The notes below the pieces were generated by a model. The model was not told the DNA's origin. It did no database searches and saw only the letters and a program-made list of their open reading frames with translations. 64,000 nucleotides of DNA, taken from Erythrobacter sp. (lineage in GTDB: Bacteria > Pseudomonadota > Alphaproteobacteria > Sphingomonadales > Sphingomonadaceae). The DNA lies in assembly GCA_024642335.1 (NCBI GenBank), contig JAHEBH010000003.1:42372-106371 (forward strand). The letters are read 5' to 3'. Below, piece after piece: positions 45,400 through 53,377 of the stretch. Both the position numbers and the translations under genes were made by a program. The first letter of the stretch is position 1. Every line of letters starts with the position of its first letter.

Positions 45400-46341
45400 T
45401 CAGAGACCGAAGCGTCCGCGGATATCGCTCTCGTCCTTCCAGCCTTCGAGCCGCGAGGAAAGCTCGGCCAGATCTTCGGGCAGCTCGATTTCCACCGCCA
45501 CAAGCTGGTCACCGCGCCCGCCCGATTTCGTCGAGAACCCTCTGCCCTTGAGGCGCAGGACCTTGCCGGCGCTCGATCCTGCGGCAACGGTCAGCATCAC
45601 CGGCCCGTCGACCGTGGGCACCTTCACCTTCGCGCCATTGACCGCTTCGTCCAGCGTCACCGGCAGCTCCAGCCGCACATCGTCGCCGGCGCGCGTATAG
45701 AAGGGGTGCGGATCGATATGGATCGTTACCAGCGCATCGCCAGCGCCGCCGGGGCCGGGATCGCCCTTGCCCTTGAGCCGCATCTGAGTGCCTTCTTCCA
45801 CGCCTGCGGGCAGTTTCAGGTCGATCGTCTTGCCATCGCCCAAGGTGATTCGCTGCGGCTTCAACGTGGCCGCATCGACGAAGGGCACCTTGAGCCGGTA
45901 ATTGATATTTGCGCCACGCTGCGGCGGGGGCGGAGGCCGCCTGCCGAACCCGCTTGCGCCGCGCGCTCCTGCGGCACCGCCTCCGCGGCCGAACAGGCCT
46001 TCGAAGATGTCACCCAGGTCCATTTCCTCGGCCCCGAAACCCTGGGAATCGCGCGCCGAATACTGCCCCTGCCCGCCATTGGCGCGGAATCCACCGCCCA
46101 TTCCGAAGGGCATCTTGGGATTGCCTTCGGCATCGATCTCGCCACGGTCGAACTGCGCACGCTTGTCCTTGTCGGACAGCAGGTCATACGCCTTGGTCGC
46201 GTCGGAGAACTTCTCCGCCGCGTTGGGATTGTCCTTGTTCCGGTCTGGGTGCAGCTCCTTGGCAAGCTTGCGATAGGCGGACTTGATGTCCTTCTCGCTC
46301 GCGCCGCGGCTGACGCCCAGAGTGCTGTAAGGGTCGCTCAT
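45400..46341 (-). CDS. DnaJ-family co-chaperone without zinc finger (CbpA-like)
   Basis: A 313-aa type II J-protein. The J domain (1-68) has the HPD motif in KELHPDRNKDNPNAAEKF. A Gly/Phe/Arg-rich linker (75-130, GFRANGGQGQYSARD, GRGGGAAGARGASGFG) and two C-terminal substrate domains follow (KLPAGVEEGTQMRLKGKGDPG, VDGPVMLTVAAG). The zinc cysteines of DnaJ are absent, which places it with CbpA. It stimulates DnaK. It is the first gene of the minus-strand run to fabI. The 215-bp gap before pdxH has only a short GCGGG/CCCGC hairpin. Confidence 0.92.
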   Translation of the reverse strand: MSDPYSTLGVSRGASEKDIKSAYRKLAKELHPDRNKDNPNAAEKFSDATKAYDLLSDKDKRAQFDRGEIDAEGNPKMPFGMGGGFRANGGQGQYSARDSQGFGAEEMDLGDIFEGLFGRGGGAAGARGASGFGRRPPPPPQRGANINYRLKVPFVDAATLKPQRITLGDGKTIDLKLPAGVEEGTQMRLKGKGDPGPGGAGDALVTIHIDPHPFYTRAGDDVRLELPVTLDEAVNGAKVKVPTVDGPVMLTVAAGSSAGKVLRLKGRGFSTKSGGRGDQLVAVEIELPEDLAELSSRLEGWKDESDIRGRFGL

Positions 46342-46556
46342 GGTGTATTAGCTAGGTAATGCAATCACTGCTGGCAAGGATTCGCGGGAAGCCCGCGTCA
46401 CTTTCCTACACCGGCCCCGGGCGCTAGTCCTATCGATATGATACCGAACGCAGCCTTGCCGATCATTGGTTCTTGCATGCTTGGGGGGCAGAATTTTTTC
46501 CCCTTGGAGCGTGTAAAATGTGTAAAGTTGCTGGCTTCTGGCAGGCGGAAGGCAGC

Positions 46557-47159
46557 ATGAACGATATCGACAACGTCATTACCGATTCGGACCCAATCGT
46601 CTTGTTCGAGCGTTGGTTTGCCGAAGCCCAGCGCAGCGAACCGAACGATGCCAATGCCATGGCGCTGGCCACAGCCACGCCCGACGGCGCGCCTTCGGTG
46701 CGCATGGTGCTGCTCAAGGGGCATGATGCGCGCGGCTTTGTTTTCTACACCAATGCGCAAAGCCGCAAGGGCACGGAAGTCCTCGCCAATCCGCAGGCCG
46801 CCCTGTTGTTCCACTGGAAGAGCCTGCGCCGCCAGATCCGCATCGAAGGCCCGCTGGCGGAAGTGACGGCTCAAGAGGCCGACACCTATTTCCACTCGCG
46901 CCCGCGCAAGTCGCAGATCGGCTCCGCCGCCAGTGACCAGTCGCGCCCGCTCGATAGCCGGGAGACCTATCTGACGCGCGTGGGCGTGCTCGCCGGGCAA
47001 TTCGAAGGGCAGCCGATACCGCGCCCGGCGCACTGGACCGGCTTCCGCCTCGATCCGCAGCGCATGGAATTCTGGCACGACCGGCCTAACCGCCTGCACG
47101 AAAGGCGCCAGTTCAACAGGGACGGTGCCGGCTGGTCCAGCACCTTGCTCTACCCTTGA
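46557..47159 (+). CDS. pdxH: pyridoxamine 5'-phosphate oxidase
   Basis: PdxH, 200 aa, an FMN enzyme that makes pyridoxal phosphate. Conserved: [23 protein letters not shown] (FMN), [46 protein letters not shown] and the C-terminal WSSTLLYP. The start is ATG 46557 with GGCGGAAGG upstream; the frame is open earlier without similarity. Its stop overlaps the start of the cation transporter gene. Confidence 0.95.
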   Translation: MNDIDNVITDSDPIVLFERWFAEAQRSEPNDANAMALATATPDGAPSVRMVLLKGHDARGFVFYTNAQSRKGTEVLANPQAALLFHWKSLRRQIRIEGPLAEVTAQEADTYFHSRPRKSQIGSAASDQSRPLDSRETYLTRVGVLAGQFEGQPIPRPAHWTGFRLDPQRMEFWHDRPNRLHERRQFNRDGAGWSSTLLYP

Positions 47160-48085
47160 CGCCCGAACAGCAGCACCGCGCGCGGCTGACCCGTAGCGCC
47201 GCTTACGCCTCGATCTGCGTGGCCCTGCTTCTCGCGGGCCTGAAGCTTTGGGCCGTGTCGCAAACCGATTCAACCGCCATGCTGGGCAGCCTTGCCGACA
47301 CGTTGCTGGACCTGATTGCCAGTATTGCCACGCTGGCCGGCGTGTGGATTGCCGCGCAGCCAGCCGACGAGGAGCATCGCTTCGGCCACGGCAAGGCGGA
47401 GGCATTGGCGGCCATGTTCCAGGTGGTGCTGATTGCCCTGTCGGCTGCCGGACTGGCGTTTCGCGCCGTGGACCAGTGGCTAGCGGGAAGCCGTGTGGCC
47501 GCGGCCGAGGAAGGGATTGCGGTTTCGATCATTGCCATCGCGGCAACCCTGGCTCTGCTCGGCTGGCAACGCCATGTCATCGCGCGGACCGCCAGCTTGG
47601 CCATCGCTACGGACCACCTGCATTACAAATCGGACCTGTTTCTCAATCTGGCGGTGATCGCCGCTTTGGCGCTGGACCACTTTGGCGGGGTCGCCGGGGC
47701 CGATCCCTTGTTCGGCCTTGCCATCGCCCTGTGGCTGGCATGGGGGGCCTGGCGCGCAGCAGGCGAGGCGATCGATCACCTGATGGACCGCGAATGGCCT
47801 GAAGAGCGCCGCCAGCAATTCCTTGAAGTTCTGGCGCGTCATCCGGAACTGCGCGGTGTGCACGATTTGCGCACCCGCACCAGCGGCGCGCATGACTTTG
47901 CGCAGTTCCACGCCGCCGTCGACGGGTCGATGAGCGTTGCCGAAGCGCACCGGGTGATGGACGAGATCGAGGCGCGGATCGAAAGTGAATTTCCCGGCGT
48001 GGAGGTGCTTATCCACCCCGATCCGGAAGGGATGGTCAATGAAGAGGGTGTTGCGGCGGAGGAACTTCTTCCCGACCGCAGCTGA
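47156..48085 (+). CDS. cation diffusion facilitator (FieF/YiiP-type)
   Basis: A 309-aa CDF metal/proton antiporter that exports divalent cations (Zn, Fe or Co). Six helices; transport-site residues appear in [13 protein letters not shown] (DxxxD, TM2) and [13 protein letters not shown] (HxxxD, TM5). The cytoplasmic metal-binding domain follows with [17 protein letters not shown]. The start is a TTG that overlaps the pdxH stop (TTGA), supported by coupling rather than a ribosome site. The metal cannot be told from sequence. Confidence 0.9.
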   Translation: MTPEQQHRARLTRSAAYASICVALLLAGLKLWAVSQTDSTAMLGSLADTLLDLIASIATLAGVWIAAQPADEEHRFGHGKAEALAAMFQVVLIALSAAGLAFRAVDQWLAGSRVAAAEEGIAVSIIAIAATLALLGWQRHVIARTASLAIATDHLHYKSDLFLNLAVIAALALDHFGGVAGADPLFGLAIALWLAWGAWRAAGEAIDHLMDREWPEERRQQFLEVLARHPELRGVHDLRTRTSGAHDFAQFHAAVDGSMSVAEAHRVMDEIEARIESEFPGVEVLIHPDPEGMVNEEGVAAEELLPDRS

Positions 48086-49228
48086 TCAGCGGCGAGGGTA
48101 AAGCGCAACCAGTTCGGCCAGCGCATCGACCAGCGCGGCGCGGTCTTCCTCGTCGGTATGCCCCAGCCGCACCACGGTGAGGCGCTGGGCGGGGGAGACG
48201 AGGACATATTGTCCAAGGTGTCCCACGGCGGCGAAAAGGTCGTCCGGCCCCTGCGCGGCGAAGAGCACGTCGCGGGCATTGCCGGAGGGGCGGTTGAGCC
48301 ACAGATGCGCGCCGTAGTCGGTTGCCTGAGGGCTGGGGCTGCGCATGAATTCGATCCAGCTGCGCGGCACCACTTGTGCGCCACCTGCCGTCCCGCCCCG
48401 GCGCAGGAACTCGCCGAAGCGGCCCCAGTCGCGCGCCGTCGCCCAAATCTGGCTGCCTGCTATCATGGTGCCCGCCGCATCAAATTCGGCGACCAGCGAG
48501 TCCATGCCCAAAGGCGTCGCCAGCCGCGCATCGAGATAATGCGCCATTGCCTCCTGCCTTGCGGACGGCCCGCCATCGGGTGCCAGCAGGCGTGCCATGA
48601 TGTCGCCCAGGATCACGCTGGTGGCGGTGGAATACTGGTGGTGGCCGCCGGGTTCGAAATCGAGCGGCTGCGCCTCTGCCCAGGCGGCCATGTCGTCGCG
48701 TCCGTCGAGGAACATCATCCGCACTTCGGGCGAGGTGTAGACCGGTTCGGCCTTCTCTTCATGCCTGAGCCCCGATCGCATCTGCAACAACTGGCGCAGC
48801 GTGATCTCGCCGCGCGGGTCGCCTGCGCGCTGCCAATGGTCAATGGGAGGGGACTCGTCCAGCGCCAGCCTTCCATCGGCCACCATCATGCCGATCAGCA
48901 CGCCGGTGACGGTCTTGGACATCGACCAGCCGACCAGCGGAGTGTCGACACCGAAGCCCTCGCCATAGCGTTCGGCGACGATCTCTCCTTCGTGCATCAC
49001 CACCAGCGCACGCGTCTCGCCGATCCCTTCGCGCGTGAACAGCGCATCGACAGCACGCGCCAGCGCCTCGCGCGGGACGCCGGGCTCGACGGTGACGGCG
49101 TCCATCGCGCCTTCAGGCACCGGGGGGAGAGGCGGCGGACCGGGTTCGGAACAACCGGCCAGCAGGGCAAGCGCCAAGAGGCTTGGCGCGAGGCTGGCAG
49201 CAAGGCTAGAGGTGATGCGGCGCGTCAT
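48086..49228 (-). CDS. beta-lactamase-fold serine hydrolase lipoprotein (class C-related)
   Basis: A 380-aa lipoprotein (lipobox LLAGC, ending near residue 25) with the class C beta-lactamase/esterase EstB fold. The nucleophile motif SxxK is SMSKTVTG and the YxN-type position is HHQYSTATS. The KTG-like strand is not canonical (GHLGQYVLV). Such proteins are usually esterases or peptidases rather than antibiotic enzymes. The start is ATG 49228. It diverges from the small cysteine protein gene with 32 bp between starts. Confidence 0.87.
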   Translation of the reverse strand: MTRRITSSLAASLAPSLLALALLAGCSEPGPPPLPPVPEGAMDAVTVEPGVPREALARAVDALFTREGIGETRALVVMHEGEIVAERYGEGFGVDTPLVGWSMSKTVTGVLIGMMVADGRLALDESPPIDHWQRAGDPRGEITLRQLLQMRSGLRHEEKAEPVYTSPEVRMMFLDGRDDMAAWAEAQPLDFEPGGHHQYSTATSVILGDIMARLLAPDGGPSARQEAMAHYLDARLATPLGMDSLVAEFDAAGTMIAGSQIWATARDWGRFGEFLRRGGTAGGAQVVPRSWIEFMRSPSPQATDYGAHLWLNRPSGNARDVLFAAQGPDDLFAAVGHLGQYVLVSPAQRLTVVRLGHTDEEDRAALVDALAELVALYPRR

Positions 49229-49260
49229 GGGCGCGCATCTAATCCAGCAGGCGAGCGAGA

Positions 49261-49608
49261 ATGGCAATGGCAAAACCGGCACCGGGCAGAACCTCCAGGC
49301 GTTGGCCGGCATTCGTGTTGGCCGCGGTGCTGGTGGGTGGTGGCGCGGCATGGTTCTACGGCGAACAGATCAGCGGGCTGGCCGAGGCGGGCACGTCCTA
49401 CGGGGCGAAGAATGCCTGCTCCTGCCGCTATGTCGCTGGCCGCGAACTGGGAAGCTGCGGTGACGACTTCGTCCCCGGAATGGAGGTGGTGTTCCTGTCG
49501 GAGGACGCAGACGAGCAGGCCGTTACTGCCTATGTCCCGCTGATCGCGAGCAATACGGCGCGCTTTCACCAGGGCTTCGGCTGCATGCTCGACGCCTGGG
49601 AGGAATAG
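49261..49608 (+). CDS. small exported/anchored cysteine-motif protein, unrecognised
   Basis: A 115-aa protein with a basic N-terminus and one hydrophobic helix (WPAFVLAAVLVGGGAAWFYG). A compact domain follows with the pattern NACSCRYVAGRELGSC and later GFGCMLDAW, giving four cysteines. I cannot name a family. The domain probably lies in the periplasm with two disulfides (inference). It shares a 32-bp divergent promoter region with the serine hydrolase lipoprotein, which hints at joint regulation. A second start at 49267 is possible. Confidence 0.7.
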   Translation: MAMAKPAPGRTSRRWPAFVLAAVLVGGGAAWFYGEQISGLAEAGTSYGAKNACSCRYVAGRELGSCGDDFVPGMEVVFLSEDADEQAVTAYVPLIASNTARFHQGFGCMLDAWEE

Positions 49609-49617
49609 GACGGGTCG

Positions 49618-50769
49618 TCAGGCGGCGAAAGTGCGTTCGATCCAGCCACCGCCCAACACGCGATCGCCGTGATAGATCACGGCCGCCTGTCCCGGCGCCA
49701 CGCCATATTCGGGGCTGGCGAAGCGGATCACGCAGGTCGCCCCTCCGCCCAGATCGCCTTCGAGCGTGACCGGCACCGGCTTTGACAGCGAGCGGACCTT
49801 CGCTGTCAGCTCTCCGGCGGGAAGAGGGCCGATGCGATTGGTCTCGATCACTTCGGCAGCGCCCACCGCCAGCATGCGCCTGGGACCGACGCGCACCTCG
49901 GCATTCCCGGCGTCGAGCGCGACGACATAGAGCGGTTCCGCAAGCCCGCCGATTTCCAGCCCGCGCCTTTGCCCGACGGTATAATGGATGATGCCGGGAT
50001 GCTCGCCCAGTACCTCGCCCGTTTCGGCATGGACGATATTGCCCGGCCTGCCGCCTTCGGGGCGCATGGATTTCACGATCCTGGCGTAATCGCCATCGGG
50101 CACGAAACAGATATCCTGGCTGTCCGGCTTGGCGGCAACGGTCAGGCCGAACTCCTCGGCGATGCGCCGCACATCCTGCTTGGGCATGCCGCCCAGCGGG
50201 AAGCGCAGGAAGCCCAGCTGCTCTTCCGTGGTTCCATAAAGGAAGTATGACTGGTCGCGCGCCGGATCGAGCGCGCGGTGCAGTTCCACGCCGGTATCGG
50301 TTGCGATCCGGCGGACATAATGGCCGGTGGCAAGGCAATCCGCACCCAGCTCCTTCGCCATGCGCAGCAGGTCTGTGAACTTGGGCCCCATGTTGCAGCG
50401 GATACACGGGATGGGTGTGCGTCCGGCCAGATAGTCATCGGCGAAGCGCTCGACCACTTCCTCGCGAAAGGCGCTTTCATGGTCGAACACGTAATGTGCG
50501 ATGCCCAGCCTGTCCGCCACCTTGCGCGCATCGCGAATATCGTCGCCCGCACAGCAGGCGCCCTTGCGCCCGGTCGCCGCGCCGTAATCATAGAGCTGCA
50601 GCGTGATGCCGATGACTTCGGCCCCGCTCGCCGCCGCGAGTGCCGCCACGACCGAGCTGTCCACTCCGCCCGACATGGCCACGACAATGCGGCACTCTTC
50701 GGCCCTTCGCGGCAGGTCGAACAGCTGTGCGGGGTTAACCGCAATTGTCTGGGTTGCATCATCAGGCAT
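49618..50769 (-). CDS. mnmA: tRNA-specific 2-thiouridylase MnmA
   Basis: MnmA, 383 aa, thiolates U34 of Lys/Glu/Gln tRNAs. The PP-loop SGGVDSS lies at 33-39. The catalytic cysteines are Cys122 (PIPCIRCN) and Cys221 (DSQDICF). Other blocks: [16 protein letters not shown]-like [19 protein letters not shown]. The start is ATG 50769; the in-frame ATG upstream at 50832 adds 21 unconserved residues. It acts with MnmE/MnmG on the same wobble base, and mnmG lies at the left edge. Confidence 0.96.
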   Translation of the reverse strand: MPDDATQTIAVNPAQLFDLPRRAEECRIVVAMSGGVDSSVVAALAAASGAEVIGITLQLYDYGAATGRKGACCAGDDIRDARKVADRLGIAHYVFDHESAFREEVVERFADDYLAGRTPIPCIRCNMGPKFTDLLRMAKELGADCLATGHYVRRIATDTGVELHRALDPARDQSYFLYGTTEEQLGFLRFPLGGMPKQDVRRIAEEFGLTVAAKPDSQDICFVPDGDYARIVKSMRPEGGRPGNIVHAETGEVLGEHPGIIHYTVGQRRGLEIGGLAEPLYVVALDAGNAEVRVGPRRMLAVGAAEVIETNRIGPLPAGELTAKVRSLSKPVPVTLEGDLGGGATCVIRFASPEYGVAPGQAAVIYHGDRVLGGGWIERTFAA

Positions 50770-50885
50770 GGCGCAGGGGCCCATACACTGCGCGGGCCGC
50801 GAGGCCAATTCCCCCCGCCAAATGGTTACCATCCGTTAAGTCTGGCTTTACCGCTTCTTGACGGTTGGCGGCTAAAGACGAGCGA

Positions 50886-51206
50886 ATGTTCGAAGGAAAA
50901 CCTCCGATTGTCCCCGAAGGACATGATTCCCATGGGGAATTCGCAGGCGTGGATTCACTGCGCCCGCTGACCTGGAGCGACCTTCGTGCAAGGCTGGAGG
51001 CGGCGCGCGATTTCCGTGCTTCGCTGCGACAGGACAAGAATGGCGTGATCGCCAGTTTCGATGCCGGGTCGGCAGGCACGATCGCCGCACTGGTCAATGG
51101 CAAACACGGCGTTAACCCTAGTGATTTAGCCAATAGAAAACAGAATTGCGGCACAAGAAGCTCGTTTCGACACGACGCCCCACAAAGCGCCCGAGGAATT
51201 GAATGA
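50886..51206 (+). CDS. small hypothetical protein translationally coupled to sciP
   Basis: A 106-aa protein without clear domain. The N-terminal half is a small helical block (LTWSDLRARLEAARDFRASL), followed by low-complexity Ser/Asn/Gln/Arg residues. Proteins of this general form precede DUF1153 genes in other sphingomonads, as I recall. No signal or membrane segment. The stop overlaps the sciP start by 4 bp (ATGA). The 116-bp gap before it holds its promoter region, with TTAAG and nearby GGTTAACC half-sites that could suit CtrA. Confidence 0.6.
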   Translation: MFEGKPPIVPEGHDSHGEFAGVDSLRPLTWSDLRARLEAARDFRASLRQDKNGVIASFDAGSAGTIAALVNGKHGVNPSDLANRKQNCGTRSSFRHDAPQSARGIE

Positions 51207-51502
51207 TCGAGAACCAGGATATCCGCCCCGCACAGGTAATCGGCCCGCTTGGCGAGCCGCTGACCGTCGCCGACCTCCCGTCGCCTAAGACAAGGCGCTG
51301 GGTCGTGCGCCGCAAGGCAGAGGTGGTGGCAGCCGTCAATGGCGGCCTGCTGACCATTGACGAGGTGCTCGATCGCTATGGCCTGACGCTGGAAGAATTT
51401 GCCAGCTGGCAGCGTGCGGTGGACCGTTCGGGCATGCAGGGCCTGCGCGTGACGCGTATCCAGCATTATCGCGACCTCTACGAACGCCAGCTCAAATACT
51501 GA
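51203..51502 (+). CDS. sciP: CtrA inhibitor SciP (DUF1153)
   Basis: SciP, 99 aa, a small helix-turn-helix protein that binds the response regulator CtrA (and DNA) and blocks CtrA-activated transcription in the cell cycle. The conserved DUF1153 core is LPSPKTRRWVVRRKAEVVAAVNGGLLTIDEVLDRYGLTLEEF, with the C-terminal RVTRIQHYRDLYERQLKY. ATGA overlap with the upstream gene. It lies 152 bp before a GlsB-type gene on the same strand; that gap holds no gene. Confidence 0.95.
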   Translation: MIENQDIRPAQVIGPLGEPLTVADLPSPKTRRWVVRRKAEVVAAVNGGLLTIDEVLDRYGLTLEEFASWQRAVDRSGMQGLRVTRIQHYRDLYERQLKY

Positions 51503-51654
51503 GCCGGAACCCGCAAAAACCTGACAAAGTGGACTCTTGCGTTGCACGCAGGCATGTCTGTCCTGTGGACGTAATTGCGTTTGCCATCGGTGCAGATGAA
51601 GCTGCTGCCTGAGAAGCGGATCGCCGATGATCACTTGCATGCAGGAGATGTGGA

Positions 51655-51921
51655 ATGGGTTGGATTGTTGCAATCATCGTAGGCGGCGTGGCTGGGTGGC
51701 TCGCCAGCAAGGTCATGAACCGCGATGCATCCATGGGGATCTTCTGGAATGTCGTGGTCGGGTGTATCGGTTCCGTTATCGGCAATGTCATTGCCGGCCC
51801 ATTGCTTGGCATCAGCGGTTCGGTGCAGGAGTTTTCGCTCATGGGTCTCGTCATCGCTATCCTGGGCGCAGTCGTTCTGTTGGGGGCAGCCAACCTCATC
51901 CAGCGCGGAAGGGTCCGCTGA
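51655..51921 (+). CDS. GlsB/YeaQ/YmgE family small membrane protein
   Basis: An 88-aa three-helix membrane protein of the transglycosylase-associated family, often stress-induced. Helices: WIVAIIVGGVAGWLASKVM, IFWNVVVGCIGSVIGNVI and MGLVIAILGAVVLLGAANLI. Ribosome site AGGAG is 7 nt before the ATG. I looked for the alphaproteobacterial general-stress (EcfG) promoter in the upstream gap and did not find a full one. A hairpin with a T-rich tail follows. Confidence 0.92.
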   Translation: MGWIVAIIVGGVAGWLASKVMNRDASMGIFWNVVVGCIGSVIGNVIAGPLLGISGSVQEFSLMGLVIAILGAVVLLGAANLIQRGRVR

Positions 51922-51981
51922 AGGGCGGCAAGCTGGCCTTTGGGCCATCTGTCAGACAAAATGATACAAATGTAACGAAAA

Positions 51982-52011
51982 CGCCGGTAATCGCGGTTTC
52001 CCGGCGCTTTT
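51982..52011 (+). terminator. putative terminator after the GlsB-type gene
   Basis: CGCCGG/CCGGCG arms enclose a 13-nt loop and are followed by CTTTTG. It separates the GlsB gene from the efflux operon. The rest of the gap (to 52175) holds no gene that I can support. Confidence 0.55.
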
Positions 52012-52175
52012 GCCGCGTCTGACGGGCAACTTAAGTCGTTTGCCAAGTGTCATTGGCAGATGGGTTCGTTGCGGTGCGGCGTTCAAGCGTATATGGGCGG
52101 GATCAGCCGGCAAATGCGCCGGTCGTGGGCATTGTGGCTGCGGGAATGCAGCACCTGCGCGATAGCAAGAGGCCG

Positions 52176-53375
52176 ATGGCGCGAATGAATTACGAAACCC
52201 GAATGGAGCTGAACGGCACCACGATGCAGGGCGATCTCTCCGGCGACGAAGTCGGCCGCAAGCGCAAGACGCGCATTGCGCTGGGAATTGCTGCGGCTGC
52301 CATCATTGCCGCTGGCGTGATGATGAGTGGCGGTGAGGCGGAAGCACCTTTCACCGGCGCGAACGAAGACATCGTTCCGGCGGTTACGGTCATCAGTCCC
52401 GGGGCCGGTACTTACGCGGGCATCATCAATGCAACGGGAACGCTTGCCGCACGGCGGGAAATGCCGGTCGGCGTGGTGGGCGAAGGCGGGCGCGTGGTTT
52501 CTGTGCCGGTCGAGCCGGGCCAATGGGTCCGCGCCGGACAGGTGCTGGCGGTGATCGACCGCTCGGTGCAGGAACAGCAGACCGCCATTTCGGCCGCGCA
52601 GATCGAAGTGTCGCAGGCCGATGCCGATCTGGCGCAATCCAATCTCGATCGCGCGCTGCAGCTGGTGGAACGCGGCTTTGTCAGCCAGGCCGATATTGAC
52701 CGGCTGACAGCTACCCGCGATGCCGCCGTTGCCCGCGTTCGAGTGTCCCAGGCGCAATTCGGGGAGCGCCAGGCGCGCAACGCCCAGCTCAATATCGTCG
52801 CACCGGCCGCTGGCCTGCTGCTCACACGCGATGTCGAGCCCGGCCAGGTGGTCGGCGGCGGTTCGGGCGTATTGTTTTCGATCGCGCGCGACGGAGAGAT
52901 GGAATTGCTCGCCCAGATCGGCGAGACCGAGCTTGGTGCGATACCTGTGGGCGCAACAGGCCAGGTCGTTCCCGTCGGCACCGACCAGGCCTTTACCTGC
53001 CAGGTCTGGCAGAAGAGCCCTGTGATCGACCAGATGACGCGGCAGGGCACGGCCCGCTGCGCCATGCCTTACAACGCGGCGCTGCGCCCCGGCGGCTTCG
53101 CCTCGATCGAGATCAACAGCGGCGCCGTGGTCGCGCCGCGCCTGCCCGAAAGCGCGATATTGTCCGATGACAACGGCAGCTATGTCTTTGTCGTCGATGG
53201 AGACAACAAGGTCGTGCGCCGCCCGGTGGAAGTGGGCATGATAACCGATGAAGGGATCATCGTTGCCTCCGGCCTCGTTGGCAGCGAGCGGATCGTGGCG
53301 CGCGCGGGGGGCTTCCTGACCGAAGGCGAATCGGTTCGCCCGGTTGCCGAAGGCGGTGCCGGCCAAGGCAACTGA
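52176..53375 (+). CDS. efflux RND periplasmic adaptor (membrane fusion protein)
   Basis: A 399-aa adaptor of the MexA/AcrA kind, linking the RND pump to an outer-membrane channel. An N-terminal membrane anchor (TRIALGIAAAAIIAAGVMM) is followed by the split lipoyl domain (VGEGGRVVSVPVEPGQWVRAGQVLAVID ... LNIVAPAAGLLLTRDVEPGQVV), a coiled-coil hairpin (QADADLAQSNLDRALQLVERGFVSQADIDRLTAT) and beta-barrel/proximal domains. It has an anchor instead of a lipobox. The start among 52176, 52185 and 52203 is uncertain. The permease follows after 2 bp. No outer-membrane channel gene is in the window. Confidence 0.9.
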   Translation: MARMNYETRMELNGTTMQGDLSGDEVGRKRKTRIALGIAAAAIIAAGVMMSGGEAEAPFTGANEDIVPAVTVISPGAGTYAGIINATGTLAARREMPVGVVGEGGRVVSVPVEPGQWVRAGQVLAVIDRSVQEQQTAISAAQIEVSQADADLAQSNLDRALQLVERGFVSQADIDRLTATRDAAVARVRVSQAQFGERQARNAQLNIVAPAAGLLLTRDVEPGQVVGGGSGVLFSIARDGEMELLAQIGETELGAIPVGATGQVVPVGTDQAFTCQVWQKSPVIDQMTRQGTARCAMPYNAALRPGGFASIEINSGAVVAPRLPESAILSDDNGSYVFVVDGDNKVVRRPVEVGMITDEGIIVASGLVGSERIVARAGGFLTEGESVRPVAEGGAGQGN

Positions 53376-53377
53376 CA

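Noticed and set aside
51503..51654. Possible general-stress (EcfG) promoter before the GlsB gene
   Set aside because: GGAAC occurs at about 51506, but no CGTT stands 16-18 bp downstream.
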